50,821 bases of DNA. Origin: Bowmanella yangjiangensis. Its GTDB lineage: Bacteria > Pseudomonadota > Gammaproteobacteria > Enterobacterales > Alteromonadaceae. Numbering within the stretch: position 1 is the first letter of the stretch; each line of letters begins with the position of its first letter. The notes beneath the pieces were generated by a model. It worked only from the letters and a program-made list of their open reading frames with translations. It was not told where the DNA came from and did not search any database. Positions 43,004-50,821 of this stretch are shown here, one piece after another. The translations under genes and the position numbers were made by a program. The stretch covers positions 36,861 through 87,681 of the forward strand of contig NZ_JAFKCS010000020.1 of NCBI RefSeq assembly GCF_017255015.1. Reading direction: 5' to 3'.

Positions 43004-44597
43004 CGCGGTAGACAAAATAAGGAACACAAGGGGTATCGCCGGCAATATGGCTGTCAATTTCAAAAGACTGCAGCAAACTACAACTAAAATCGTCATGGCT
43101 AAAGGCTTTATGTGTAAGGCGACGAGAAGGCTCCAGCAGGATATCGGAGCTCTCACCCACCCAAACTAAAAAGGGCACATGGGTTTGCGCTTTGGGTGCC
43201 AGAAAATAGGGCATACCGTGCAGATAAAGGCCGTTTTCTCCTAAAGATTCGCCATGATCGCTCATATACAACATGGCGGTTTCATACTTAGGTGTATTGC
43301 GCTTTAGCAGTTCGATAACTTCATTCAGAAAATAATCGGTGTACAAAATGCTGTTATCGTAAGCATTGATAATTTCCTGCTCTGAACATTCGGATAATTC
43401 CTTGCTTTTGCACGCAGGTACAAAATGTTCAAATTCAGTTGGATAGCGTTTGTAATAGGCCGGTCCATGACTGCCCATCTGATGCAGCACGATCAGAATG
43501 TCGCCCTGTTGCTGGTCGATGTATTGCTGTAACCCAGCCAGCATGCCCACGTCCCGACACTCAGTGTCGTCGCAAACTGGGTTCACTTCATCGGAGCGAT
43601 AATCCTCATAAGGTAGACGGGTTGCTACCCCTTTAGAGTCCGAGTTGTTATCCCGCCACAGCACGTTAACCTTGGCTTTATGCAGGACATCCAACACATT
43701 TTCTGTGTACTTAGCACTGTCTAAATCAAAAGACTCTCTGTCACTGAATGAAAACATACAAGGTACGGAAACCGCTGTAGACGTGCCGCATGAACTAACA
43801 TTGGCGTAGCTGAGTAAGTTGGCCTGCTTAGACAACAGTGGGTTGGTTTGTCGCTCGTAGCCATTCAGGGAAAAATGGTCGGCTCGTGCGGTCTCACCAA
43901 CCACCACAATCATCAGCTCATAGTGTCCCGTTGGTTTGGGATTTACCTCATTACCGGTGAGTTCAACCAATTGGTCGGGGGTTTTGCTGCGTAAGTGACG
44001 GCTACCAAGATCGATGGCAGAGTATACGGGGTAGATAGGGATGGCGTTATAACGAACGGTCTTATGTTCGCGAAAAAACGTAGCGTATTGGTCGGTATAG
44101 GGCAACATGCTCAGTATGCTCAGAACAAAGGTTGCGGACAGGGTCGTAAGCGATGCCTTAATACCAGGACGTCTTAGTGCATCGCGATTAAGTGACCAAA
44201 GTAGCGCACTGGGAACTAAAGTTAGCAGCACTATGCGCCAAATTAACCCGGCGCTTAACAGATCACCTGCTTCCCCTGGATTGGTCTGTAGCGTATTGGT
44301 GAGCATCACCCGGTCAAATATTATGCCCAGCTCGTCAGTGAAATACCCGGTAATGGCAGCTATCAGCAAGATGAGCGGGTACAGCCAACGAGGTGTTAGC
44401 AGCAGGCTGAGGAGTTGCACCATCAACAGCAACACAACGCCCAGCAGCAAGGCCACTGAGAGCACAAAGCCCCAATGTTGCTTAATCGGGTAGAGGGTCG
44501 TCAGTTGGCTGAAGAAACTGGCATTGGCGCTGAGTAATAAAAACAACACCAGCAGTATTTGGCATTGCCATGGTTTGAGTCTTACAAAACCTAACAT
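42996..44597 (-). CDS. eptA: Lipid A phosphoethanolamine transferase (EptA/MCR family)
   Basis: A 533-residue protein. Five N-terminal membrane helices are followed by a periplasmic sulfatase-fold domain. VVVGETARADHFSLNGY gives the metal Glu235. SSCGTSTAVSVPCMFS gives the nucleophile Thr272, and MSDHGESLGENGLYLHGMPY completes the zinc site. Several Cys pairs (DDTECRD, ACKSKELSEC) match the disulphides of the family. It transfers phosphoethanolamine from phosphatidylethanolamine to lipid A phosphate, which lowers surface charge and polymyxin binding. It follows dgkA in the same operon, a logical pairing because its by-product is diacylglycerol. Confidence 0.93.
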   Translation of the reverse strand: MLGFVRLKPWQCQILLVLFLLLSANASFFSQLTTLYPIKQHWGFVLSVALLLGVVLLLMVQLLSLLLTPRWLYPLILLIAAITGYFTDELGIIFDRVMLTNTLQTNPGEAGDLLSAGLIWRIVLLTLVPSALLWSLNRDALRRPGIKASLTTLSATFVLSILSMLPYTDQYATFFREHKTVRYNAIPIYPVYSAIDLGSRHLRSKTPDQLVELTGNEVNPKPTGHYELMIVVVGETARADHFSLNGYERQTNPLLSKQANLLSYANVSSCGTSTAVSVPCMFSFSDRESFDLDSAKYTENVLDVLHKAKVNVLWRDNNSDSKGVATRLPYEDYRSDEVNPVCDDTECRDVGMLAGLQQYIDQQQGDILIVLHQMGSHGPAYYKRYPTEFEHFVPACKSKELSECSEQEIINAYDNSILYTDYFLNEVIELLKRNTPKYETAMLYMSDHGESLGENGLYLHGMPYFLAPKAQTHVPFLVWVGESSDILLEPSRRLTHKAFSHDDFSCSLLQSFEIDSHIAGDTPCVPYFVYRDE

Positions 44598-44606
44598 GTT
44601 GCGTCC

Positions 44607-45035
44607 TTATGCCCAGTAGTCATACAAAGATAAGCCCCACACCAGGGAGGCAATCAGCATGCTGAGCAGCACGGCCGCAGAACCGAGATCTTTGGCAAGT
44701 CCAGATAAAGGGTGAAACTGCGGGCCAATGCGGTCGACCACTGCTTCGATGGCCGTATTGAGAATCTCCACCAGAGGGATAAGCAACAAGCTGATTATCA
44801 TGGCAAGGCGCCCCCCCAGTGATAAATCCAATAGCAGAGGCACAGGTAACAGTATGGCCAGTAACAATATCTCCTGTCGAAACGCGGCTTCATGTTTACA
44901 CAGCCAGCAAATTGCACGATAGGAATTAAGCCCTGCTTTTATCAGCCGGGCCATACCCTGGGCTTTAATCAGATGTGGATGTTCATCCGCGCTAATTATT
45001 TTGTTCTGGGCGCCTTCCATTTGCTTAGAATGCAT
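44607..45035 (-). CDS. dgkA: Diacylglycerol kinase
   Basis: A 142-residue inner-membrane enzyme of the prokaryotic DgkA family with three helices. The active-site core EILNTAIEAVVDRIGPQFHPLSGLAKDLGSAAV is complete, with the two Glu and Asn of the catalytic helix. The N-terminal tail is about 20 residues longer than in E. coli. It phosphorylates diacylglycerol released by transferases such as the adjacent EptA. GAGG lies six bases before ATG 45035, which overlaps the Omp85 gene by 11 bases. Confidence 0.93.
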   Translation of the reverse strand: MHSKQMEGAQNKIISADEHPHLIKAQGMARLIKAGLNSYRAICWLCKHEAAFRQEILLLAILLPVPLLLDLSLGGRLAMIISLLLIPLVEILNTAIEAVVDRIGPQFHPLSGLAKDLGSAAVLLSMLIASLVWGLSLYDYWA

Positions 45036-46608
45036 GTTTTACCTCTACACGAAATTCCAGGCCGCTTACATCTTCCTGGTCTGAAAAGGGGTGAACGAGA
45101 TCAATATGAATGACCTGACGATCACTTGAGTGGGTGGAATACAGCCGGGCACCTATCCCGGCACTTTGCAATAATCCGGTTTCTTCATTAGCGCGTGGGG
45201 TGTCACCGAAACTTTTACCCGCGTCGTAAAACACCGCGCCGCCCAATTCAAATAGCTTGAAGAGGTTAATTCTGGGGTAGTAACGAAGTTCGGTGCTGAC
45301 CAGTAAGGTTTGCTCTCCATATTGGTATTGCAGCGGGTATCCGCGCAGACCCGTATCACCTCCGAGGTTCACCGGGTTATCCAGGGTAGGATTGTCAGAG
45401 AACTGCCAGGCGGCGCTGGCATACCAGGCAAAACGCTGGTTGATGCGATGGATAAGCTCGCCGCCAAAGCGGCCTGTCATGGAACTGTGGTCTTGTTCGC
45501 CGCCAGCAAACCCGCCAGCTTGTAGCCGGGCAAGCAGCAAAGTGTTGGCGTTCCAGGCTAGCCCTTTGCTGGCGGACAGGTTCCAAAGCCAGGCGCCTTG
45601 TTGTGGGCCAGATGCCAGGTTGTGGCCAAGATTGGCTTGCAAATGCCAGCCCAGGTTAATGTCTTCTTTCTCTTCTATCAGGTGCAGGTTACGCATGGTG
45701 ACAAAGTCGTCTTCCAGCCATTCCATGCCAACCCAGGGATAGTTGAAGATACGGTCAGCGGGCAGATAATCTGATTGAGGCTCGCTGAATCTGTGTTCAT
45801 CTTTGGTCCAGCCCGCCAATACACGCAGGTGATGATCATCCCAGTTACCGATTTTCCAGCCCACGTTGAGAGTCTGGTAGTCAATCTGGTGCCGGAACAG
45901 CAGTTCGTCCTGGCTGTTGTGGAACAGGGTATCGACGCGATCTTCGCGGTTAAAACCGACACTGCCACCAAAGTTACTGTCAACGCTGACCAAAGGCTTG
46001 TCGAAAAAGACGCTACGCTGATACCCATCTGGGCTGTCAATCAAGCGTATTCTGGCACTGCTGTTGTGGCCCATAAATAACGGGAACTCGGTATCCAGCT
46101 TGTAGCCTGTACGCTGTGGATCGGAAAAATAGGCAAGTTCGGCATCAACACCTAAACCCAACAGATTGCGGTCTTTTAAGCCCACCTCAAAATGGTTTCT
46201 CCCGCCTTTGCGGCCAAAGTCCATAATCGGCATCAGCGACCAGGTATCCCAAGTGTCAATTTGAATCCGTGGCGCTGTGTGACGAGCGTCTTTAACCAAC
46301 TGAACCTTAGCGTCGCGTAAATAATTTCGGCTACGTAAGTGCCGCTCAACTTCGTAGAGCTTTTGTGGATCAGCTTCGCAGGGAGACAAAAAGGCCAGCT
46401 CATTTTCCAAAGTGGCTTTTTGGGTATCAATGTGCAGGTTGTTGGCTAGCTTGTGAAGCCAGGTGGTATCCGGTTCACTTTCATCAAAAATAGTATGAAT
46501 ATTCAGTTCAATCTCGGCGGGTTGCTCACATGCCATGATGGATGCTGACCCTAAAAGGCAGGTCAAACCAAGAGGCAACGCCTGGTAATAGGGCAATCTT
46601 GGGTGCAT
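45025..46608 (-). CDS. Omp85/BamA-family outer-membrane protein
   Basis: A 527-residue protein with a signal peptide ending near IMACE. An N-terminal region of about 125 residues contains one or two POTRA-like units (YEVERHLRSRNYLRDAKVQLV). The C-terminal barrel has GGDTGLRGYPLQYQYGEQTL, the Omp85 lid-loop motif (RGY), and ends in the barrel signature -FRVEVKHAF. It is shorter than BamA and closer to TamA-like or accessory Omp85 proteins. AAGGAA lies before ATG 46608. It heads the dgkA-eptA-pap2 operon, suggesting a role in outer-membrane lipid or protein modification. Confidence 0.85.
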   Translation of the reverse strand: MHPRLPYYQALPLGLTCLLGSASIMACEQPAEIELNIHTIFDESEPDTTWLHKLANNLHIDTQKATLENELAFLSPCEADPQKLYEVERHLRSRNYLRDAKVQLVKDARHTAPRIQIDTWDTWSLMPIMDFGRKGGRNHFEVGLKDRNLLGLGVDAELAYFSDPQRTGYKLDTEFPLFMGHNSSARIRLIDSPDGYQRSVFFDKPLVSVDSNFGGSVGFNREDRVDTLFHNSQDELLFRHQIDYQTLNVGWKIGNWDDHHLRVLAGWTKDEHRFSEPQSDYLPADRIFNYPWVGMEWLEDDFVTMRNLHLIEEKEDINLGWHLQANLGHNLASGPQQGAWLWNLSASKGLAWNANTLLLARLQAGGFAGGEQDHSSMTGRFGGELIHRINQRFAWYASAAWQFSDNPTLDNPVNLGGDTGLRGYPLQYQYGEQTLLVSTELRYYPRINLFKLFELGGAVFYDAGKSFGDTPRANEETGLLQSAGIGARLYSTHSSDRQVIHIDLVHPFSDQEDVSGLEFRVEVKHAF

Positions 46609-46639
46609 GGCATTTCCTTGAAGAATACTGCTAACCCTT

Positions 46640-46672
46640 AGCCTATTCTCTGAGTCTTAAGAAAGTCTGAAG
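46640..46672 (-). promoter_or_regulatory. PmrA/QseB-type box and -10 before the Omp85-dgkA-eptA operon
   Basis: On the minus strand CTTCAG (46672-46667), five bases, CTTAAG (46661-46656), ten bases, TAGGCT (46645-46640), about 32 bases before the Omp85 ATG. The spacing is identical to the site before the two-component operon. eptA homologues are classic PmrA targets. Confidence 0.55.
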
Positions 46673-46811
46673 ACGCCAAGATTTTTTCAAAGCATTTTTA
46701 GCTTGGTTAATAAAATTCCTTTTTGACAAGGAGTTAGATTGAAATTTGCGGTGGTGAAACAAGGGTATTCAGCAGCAGTACCCTGAAGAAAGGGAGATGA
46801 GAATTAGCCTG

Positions 46812-46835
46812 GCTGCCAAACTAAGGTTTGGCAGC
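46812..46835 (-). other. Perfect stem-loop spanning the stop codon of the ArnT-like gene
   Basis: GCTGCCAAAC/GTTTGGCAGC is a 10-bp stem with a four-base loop that includes part of the TAG stop (46821-46823). No T run follows on the minus strand, so it is either an imperfect terminator or a 3'-end stabiliser. Confidence 0.55.
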
Positions 46836-48509
46836 GTAAAAGACCGGCAGGGCGGGGTTTTCCACAAGGCAGTCAGGCTGTCTCGCGGAGTTATCTAACA
46901 ATAGCCAGTCTTCGCGATGGGCAAAACCCAGGTCAATGCCCTTATCAAAGTTAAGGCAGTTAAGTCCCGACTGACGTGCAACTAAAACCCTGCCGTCTGG
47001 ATGTTCTGCTAACCATTGCCAGGCCACTTGCTCTTGTAGACGTATTGGTGTGTGGTAGCCAAAGTGGCCGAGGGGGTAAGGCGCAAACAGCAGAAACTGT
47101 TCTTTTAATCCAATGATCACCAGAGGTACGGGATTGGGCTCGTGATGTTGTAAATTACTCAGTACCTGTTGTGGGGTTTTCACCGGGCCTAGTAAGGCGT
47201 AACCCCAGGTGCTGTAGAGTAGCCAGAAGGGCAGGATAAACACCAGCCAACTTTTACCCTGGTCTCGCACAAATAATCCACCAAGCAGGCCTATGACTCC
47301 CAGACTAAGCAGGAACCACCAGGGTTGAATAGGGTAGTCATCCACCAGACTCTGTATTTTTTCAACGCCCAGAAGACCGGCGATGGCTATGATCAACAGC
47401 AGCGACCCAAGCAGGGCAACTACACCATTTATTAGGCGGGTTGGCCAGCGGCGTTGCAAAACATCATGTAAAAACGGCGCGCTAATCAGCGTCAGCATAG
47501 GCAAGGCCGGCAGAATATAAACCCCGCGTTTGCCCGGACTCAGACTGAAGAATACTAAGACCAATATTACCCAGCCCAAAGGCAGAATAATACGTCTGTC
47601 ACCGGCTTTGACTGCGCGCCACCATTTGGGGAGCAACCAGGGTAAGAGCAAACTAAGCGGTAACCAGAAGAGGGGAATGACCGAGGTCAGGTAATACCAG
47701 AATGGCTTGATATGATGCCACGAATCTGCATAGCGCTTGGCCGTCTGTTTAAGCAGAATGTTATCCCGGTACATTTCAAAGGCGGCATCGTTGCTATTTG
47801 CCACCAGAATAAGCATGGGTACAAACCACAGTGCGATAACTGCCAGCATAGCCAGCGGACCTGCCCACCAACGCCAACCGCCTTGAATGTCATCGGCTGC
47901 AGGTCGAAAGTGACGGGCCAGGAAAAAGGGCAGGAGCATCAATAGCGGTAAAAAGCCAACCCCCTTGGTGATGACGCCTAGCCCCATGGCGGCAAAGCCC
48001 AGGTAATACCAATGCCAGCCGTCTTTACAATAGATATGTCGTAACAGTCCATAGCAGCCAAGGGTGATCCACGCACATACCATGGCATCAATCTGTGCGG
48101 TTTTAGCTTGCAGCACAAATTGAAAACACATCAGCAGAAGGGCCGCGGCTAATATGCCGGTCTGCTCATTCCATAAGCGTTTACCGAGGTCATAAACCAA
48201 GCAGAGTGTCAGCAATCCGCATAGCGCCGATGGCAACAAAAAGGCTAGCTTGATACTGCCTAACAACCAGTAAAAAAGCGCGATACTCCACATAAATACA
48301 GGAGGTTTGTCCGGGTAGAGTTCGCCGCCACGCATGGGGAAAAACCACTGACCGGAGTCCACCATTTCAATGGCAACCTGAGCAAATCTTGGTTCATCAG
48401 CAGGCCAGGGGGCTCTGAGCCCCAGGCCTGAAAAAATGACCAGGATAGCCAACAAGGCCAGTATTAACTTGGCGTTCTTGCCTGAAAATAACTTACTAAA
48501 CATGGGCAT
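46821..48509 (-). CDS. ArnT-like glycosyltransferase (GT39/GT83 family)
   Basis: A 562-residue membrane protein with about 12 helices. GLRAPWPADEPRFAQVAIEM contains the acidic first-loop motif (DEPR) of undecaprenyl-phosphate-dependent transferases, and GGELYPDKPPVFMW is the second ArnT-like motif. A periplasmic C-terminal part of about 140 residues follows. Such enzymes transfer a sugar from a polyprenyl carrier to lipid A or another envelope target. The GT2 gene in the same operon probably loads the carrier. AGGA precedes ATG 48509, which overlaps the TVP38 gene by 14 bases. Confidence 0.88.
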   Translation of the reverse strand: MPMFSKLFSGKNAKLILALLAILVIFSGLGLRAPWPADEPRFAQVAIEMVDSGQWFFPMRGGELYPDKPPVFMWSIALFYWLLGSIKLAFLLPSALCGLLTLCLVYDLGKRLWNEQTGILAAALLLMCFQFVLQAKTAQIDAMVCAWITLGCYGLLRHIYCKDGWHWYYLGFAAMGLGVITKGVGFLPLLMLLPFFLARHFRPAADDIQGGWRWWAGPLAMLAVIALWFVPMLILVANSNDAAFEMYRDNILLKQTAKRYADSWHHIKPFWYYLTSVIPLFWLPLSLLLPWLLPKWWRAVKAGDRRIILPLGWVILVLVFFSLSPGKRGVYILPALPMLTLISAPFLHDVLQRRWPTRLINGVVALLGSLLLIIAIAGLLGVEKIQSLVDDYPIQPWWFLLSLGVIGLLGGLFVRDQGKSWLVFILPFWLLYSTWGYALLGPVKTPQQVLSNLQHHEPNPVPLVIIGLKEQFLLFAPYPLGHFGYHTPIRLQEQVAWQWLAEHPDGRVLVARQSGLNCLNFDKGIDLGFAHREDWLLLDNSARQPDCLVENPALPVFYAAKP

Positions 48510-49200
48510 GAACGTCCTGCTTAGTCTCAGTTTGATGGCTTAGGCGAGTGCGACGATACAACCAGAGACCTATGGCACTGGAGACAATCAGTAAAATAGC
48601 GCCAAGCACCATTTGTAAGTGTGCATTGAATTTAAGCCCGGCACCGGATAAGGCAAAAACCAGCATCTGAGGTAAGTAGCCAATAAATGAACCGGTCAAA
48701 AAGGCAAGAGCAGGTAAGCGAATCAGACCTGCCAACAGGTTGACCGCCAGATTGTTTCCAACCGGAAATAGCCTCACCGCCACCGTTGCCTGCAGGGTAT
48801 TGTGTGAGAGAAAATCACGTAGTCGTTTACCTGGCAGACGTTGTTTGAGAAAGGCCAGATGATTGCCCATTAGCCTAACTGTCAGCAAGGTAAGACTGGC
48901 CCCCAGGGTAACCGCCAGGGTCGATAATACTAACCCACTGAACACCCCGAAATAATAGCCACCGATAAATGCGGGAAGCTGTCTGGGAAGACCCACAGCG
49001 CTAAGCAATGCGAACATCCCAACGAATATAGCGCCATCATAGTATGAGTTACCTGTCAGGTACTGACCGAAACGCTCTGGCTGCCAATCTGCCAGCCATT
49101 GGGTTTTGCCGACAAACCAACCAATGATAAGTAGTGCACCCAGCCAGGCCAAAGCCGGAAACAGACTACGTACGAATGACTTATGCGCCGGACTGATCAT
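48496..49200 (-). CDS. TVP38/TMEM64 (VTT domain) membrane protein
   Basis: A 234-residue protein with six predicted helices and a VTT/DedA-like domain. GLPRQLPAFIGGYYFGVFSGLVLS, then AVRLFPVGNNLAVNLLAG and SFIGYLPQMLVFALSG match the family. DedA/VTT proteins are implicated in lipid (undecaprenyl phosphate or phospholipid) translocation. Between a GT2 and an ArnT-like gene it could recycle or flip the polyprenyl-linked donor. It overlaps both neighbours (20 and 14 bases). GGAG lies eight bases before ATG 49200. Confidence 0.88.
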   Translation of the reverse strand: MISPAHKSFVRSLFPALAWLGALLIIGWFVGKTQWLADWQPERFGQYLTGNSYYDGAIFVGMFALLSAVGLPRQLPAFIGGYYFGVFSGLVLSTLAVTLGASLTLLTVRLMGNHLAFLKQRLPGKRLRDFLSHNTLQATVAVRLFPVGNNLAVNLLAGLIRLPALAFLTGSFIGYLPQMLVFALSGAGLKFNAHLQMVLGAILLIVSSAIGLWLYRRTRLSHQTETKQDVHAHV

Positions 49201-50029
49201 GCCGATACTCCGTGCACTGTGCGGTCATTCGGTTACGTCGCTGTAACCACATCACACCAAATATATCTACTAAACCAACCCAGGCACGATTGAGCATGCC
49301 GTACTTAGACACCCCCGCCATTCTTGCACGGTGGTTTACTACGGAAATTTTAACTATGCCGCCGCTACGTTGAACCAGTGCCGGCAGAAAACGATGCATA
49401 TGATCAAAATAAGGTAGTTTGAGGAAGGTGTGGCGAGGGAATAGCTTCAGGCCACATCCCGTGTCTGGTGTGTTGTCACCCAGCAGTGAGGCACGGATCT
49501 TATTGGCAATACGGCTTTGAAAGAGCTTCCATTTGCTGTCGTGGCGGTTTTTACGATACCCGGCAATTAAAAAGTCCTGCTTGTCTGCGAAGGATTTAGC
49601 AATTTCCAGCATGGCTGGAATGTCGGCTGGGTCATTCTGCCCATCACCATCCAGCGTGGCAATCAGTCTGCCAGCGGCGTGGCTCACACCTAAATGAACC
49701 GCAGTGCTTTGCCCACAACTTTGTGGGTTTCTGAGAATGCGTAGCGGGACGTCGCCGGCTTTTTGCAAACTCTCCAATACCGCAAAGGAATGATCGTCGC
49801 TGCCATCATCCACATAAATAATTTCGTAGGAAACTAGCCCCTGCAGGCTTTGCTGTATTTCGTTGATAAGCGGTTGAATATTATCTTGTTCGTTTTTTAC
49901 CGGGACAACGACAGATAGTTCGGGCATGGCTGTTCGCTTAGGTGCACTACTAATAGCTTCAGCATATTGTGCATTGCTTAAGGTTTCCTTAAGACTGTCT
50001 TGTCCAGACCCAGATAGCGGTATCTGCAT
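49181..50029 (-). CDS. Glycosyltransferase family 2 (dolichyl/undecaprenyl-phosphate mannosyltransferase-like)
   Basis: A 282-residue cytoplasmic enzyme. The GT2 core starts MPELSVVVPVKNEQDNIQPLI and has YVDDGSDD, then TLDGDGQNDPADIP with the DXD metal site, and DTGCGLKLFPR. No C-terminal membrane helices are present, as in DPM1-like enzymes. The first 34 residues are not part of the family domain. ATG 50029 has a strong AAGGGGA site, but a PmrA-like box with -10 lies within these codons, and ATG 49927 would then be the start. It probably makes a polyprenyl-phosphate sugar for the ArnT-like protein. Confidence 0.88.
   Translation of the reverse strand: MQIPLSGSGQDSLKETLSNAQYAEAISSAPKRTAMPELSVVVPVKNEQDNIQPLINEIQQSLQGLVSYEIIYVDDGSDDHSFAVLESLQKAGDVPLRILRNPQSCGQSTAVHLGVSHAAGRLIATLDGDGQNDPADIPAMLEIAKSFADKQDFLIAGYRKNRHDSKWKLFQSRIANKIRASLLGDNTPDTGCGLKLFPRHTFLKLPYFDHMHRFLPALVQRSGGIVKISVVNHRARMAGVSKYGMLNRAWVGLVDIFGVMWLQRRNRMTAQCTEYRHDQSGA
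49961..49993 (-). promoter_or_regulatory. Perfect PmrA-type box inside the 5' end of the GT2 gene
   Basis: CTTAAG-GTTTC-CTTAAG (49977-49993, plus strand), followed on the minus strand after ten bases by TATGCT (49966-49961). This is the same geometry as the sites at 36711 and 46672. It lies upstream of the ATG at 49927, which begins the conserved GT2 domain. Confidence 0.55.
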
Positions 50030-50142
50030 ATGGCTTCCCCTTGGTGTTTGACAGCTCTTTCCATATTGCTGTTCTTTTTGTTAATGAAATGTAGAAGCAA
50101 CTTGTTGATTTTGCATCATTTTCATGACAAGAAAATAAATTT

Positions 50143-50171
50143 TTGGGTGACACCCTAAATCAGCATACTTT
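50143..50171 (+). promoter_or_regulatory. Possible promoter of the ABC-F gene
   Basis: TTGGGT (50143-50148), a 17-base spacer and TACTTT (50166-50171) lie about 85 bases before the ATG. The matches are moderate, so this is tentative. Confidence 0.35.
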
Positions 50172-50254
50172 CTTGGCAAATTGGGCTAAACTGCGCCGCT
50201 TTTTTGTCCGCTATGTCGGCCAACCTTCTAACTTATTCGCTTGTACAGGTTCCT

Positions 50255-50821
50255 ATGATTGCTACCGCCAATATCACTATGCAGTTCGGTGCTAAGCCGC
50301 TTTTTGAAAATATTTCCATTAAGTTTGGAGGAGGTAACCGCTACGGGCTGATTGGTGCCAATGGCTGTGGTAAGTCCACTTTTATGAAAATTCTGGCTGG
50401 CAAGTTGGAACCCTCTTCCGGAAATGTGATGCGTGAACCTAACACCAGGGTAGGGGTATTGGGACAGGACCAGTTCGCGTTCGAGCAATTCAGCGTTATC
50501 GACACCGTCATCATGGGCCATAAAGAATTATGGGAAGTGAAGAAAGAACGGGATCGCATCTATTCCTTGCCGGAAATGAGCGAAGATGACGGTATGTTAG
50601 TTGCTGAGTTGGAAACGCAGTTTGCCGAAATGGATGGTTATACCGCCGAGTCCCGCGCTGGCGAATTATTGTTGGCGCTGGATATCCCAGTTGAACAACA
50701 TTTTGGCCTGATGAGTGAAGTGGCACCAGGCTGGAAGCTTCGGGTGTTGTTGGCGCAGGTGTTGTTTGCCGATCCTGAAATCATGCTGCTCGACGAACCG
50801 ACCAACAACCTTTATATATTG
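50255..50821 (+). CDS. ybiT: ABC-F family ATPase, YbiT-like (3' end outside window)
   Basis: The first 189 residues of a soluble ABC-F protein. [22 protein letters not shown] leads to Walker [10 protein letters not shown]; the signature region reads [19 protein letters not shown] and Walker B is [10 protein letters not shown]. The order and wording follow YbiT closely. ABC-F proteins act on the ribosome in translation. The last codons read NNLYIL where the family has NNLDID, an unexpected change right at the window edge. ATG 50255 is followed directly by the homology. Confidence 0.88.
   Translation, partial: MIATANITMQFGAKPLFENISIKFGGGNRYGLIGANGCGKSTFMKILAGKLEPSSGNVMREPNTRVGVLGQDQFAFEQFSVIDTVIMGHKELWEVKKERDRIYSLPEMSEDDGMLVAELETQFAEMDGYTAESRAGELLLALDIPVEQHFGLMSEVAPGWKLRVLLAQVLFADPEIMLLDEPTNNLYIL

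Noticed and set aside
46729-46787. AAGGAG followed by a 15-codon TTG-started frame between the Omp85 and ArnT-like genes
   Set aside because: Too short, no conserved features and no clear promoter. A leader peptide role cannot be supported.

Overview
The window looks like chromosome of a free-living marine or saline gammaproteobacterium of the Alteromonadales type (Alteromonadaceae-like). This is inferred from the roughly balanced base composition, the tRNA Gly-Cys-Leu cluster, the TonB/chitin-type catabolic genes, and the style of the czc, QseBC/PmrAB-like and dgkA/eptA genes. I see no insertion sequence, prophage or CRISPR array. Most genes sit in tight operons with overlapping starts and stops.

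Layout. 1-419: end of a tRNA-Gly, tRNA-Cys, a relic of a tRNA-Leu 5' end, and an intact tRNA-Leu(UAA). 637-3304: AraC regulator, VOC protein, a secreted charged coiled-coil protein overlapping the 3' remnant of an RlpA-like gene, and small DUF3012 and DUF3788 proteins. 3323-10457: a heavy-metal efflux island. A MerR regulator faces an operon for a CDF transporter, a His-rich exported protein and CzcC-B-A, across a textbook 19-bp-spacer MerR promoter. 10523-11650: a broken GNAT gene and a solitary solute-binding protein.

11678-23609: a catabolic locus with periplasmic GH20 hexosaminidase, KDG kinase, sodium-solute symporter, RidA, D-aminoacylase-like deacetylase, RpiR regulator and D-amino-acid deaminase on the minus strand, and a divergent TonB receptor. 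The gene set matches the pathway reported for C1-oxidised chitin (N-acetylglucosaminate) in marine bacteria: receptor, periplasmic trimming, uptake, deacetylation, deamination to 2-keto-3-deoxygluconate, phosphorylation.

23985-34640: AraC/AhpD-like pair, a MacAB-like ABC exporter with two separate permeases, MAPEG, DUF2937, a periplasmic binding protein, a phosphatase-fold protein that has lost its catalytic motifs, a GNAT and a rhomboid protease.

34898-50029: a TPR protein with a degenerate GGDEF domain; an operon of TPR protein, QseB/PmrA-type regulator, sensor kinase, cupredoxin, FTR1-like permease without its REXXE motifs, and a predicted outer-membrane protein; a CBS protein and cytochrome b561; a minus-strand envelope operon (Omp85, DgkA, EptA, PAP2); and a minus-strand GT2/TVP38/ArnT-like operon. 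I found three matching sites of the form YTTMAK-N5-KTTAAG-N10-TAnnnT. One precedes the regulator operon, one precedes the Omp85-dgkA-eptA-pap2 operon, and one lies at the 5' end of the GT2 operon. This suggests a local PmrA-like regulon joining a metal-type module to lipid A/envelope modification. 50255-end: a YbiT-like ABC-F protein cut by the window edge.
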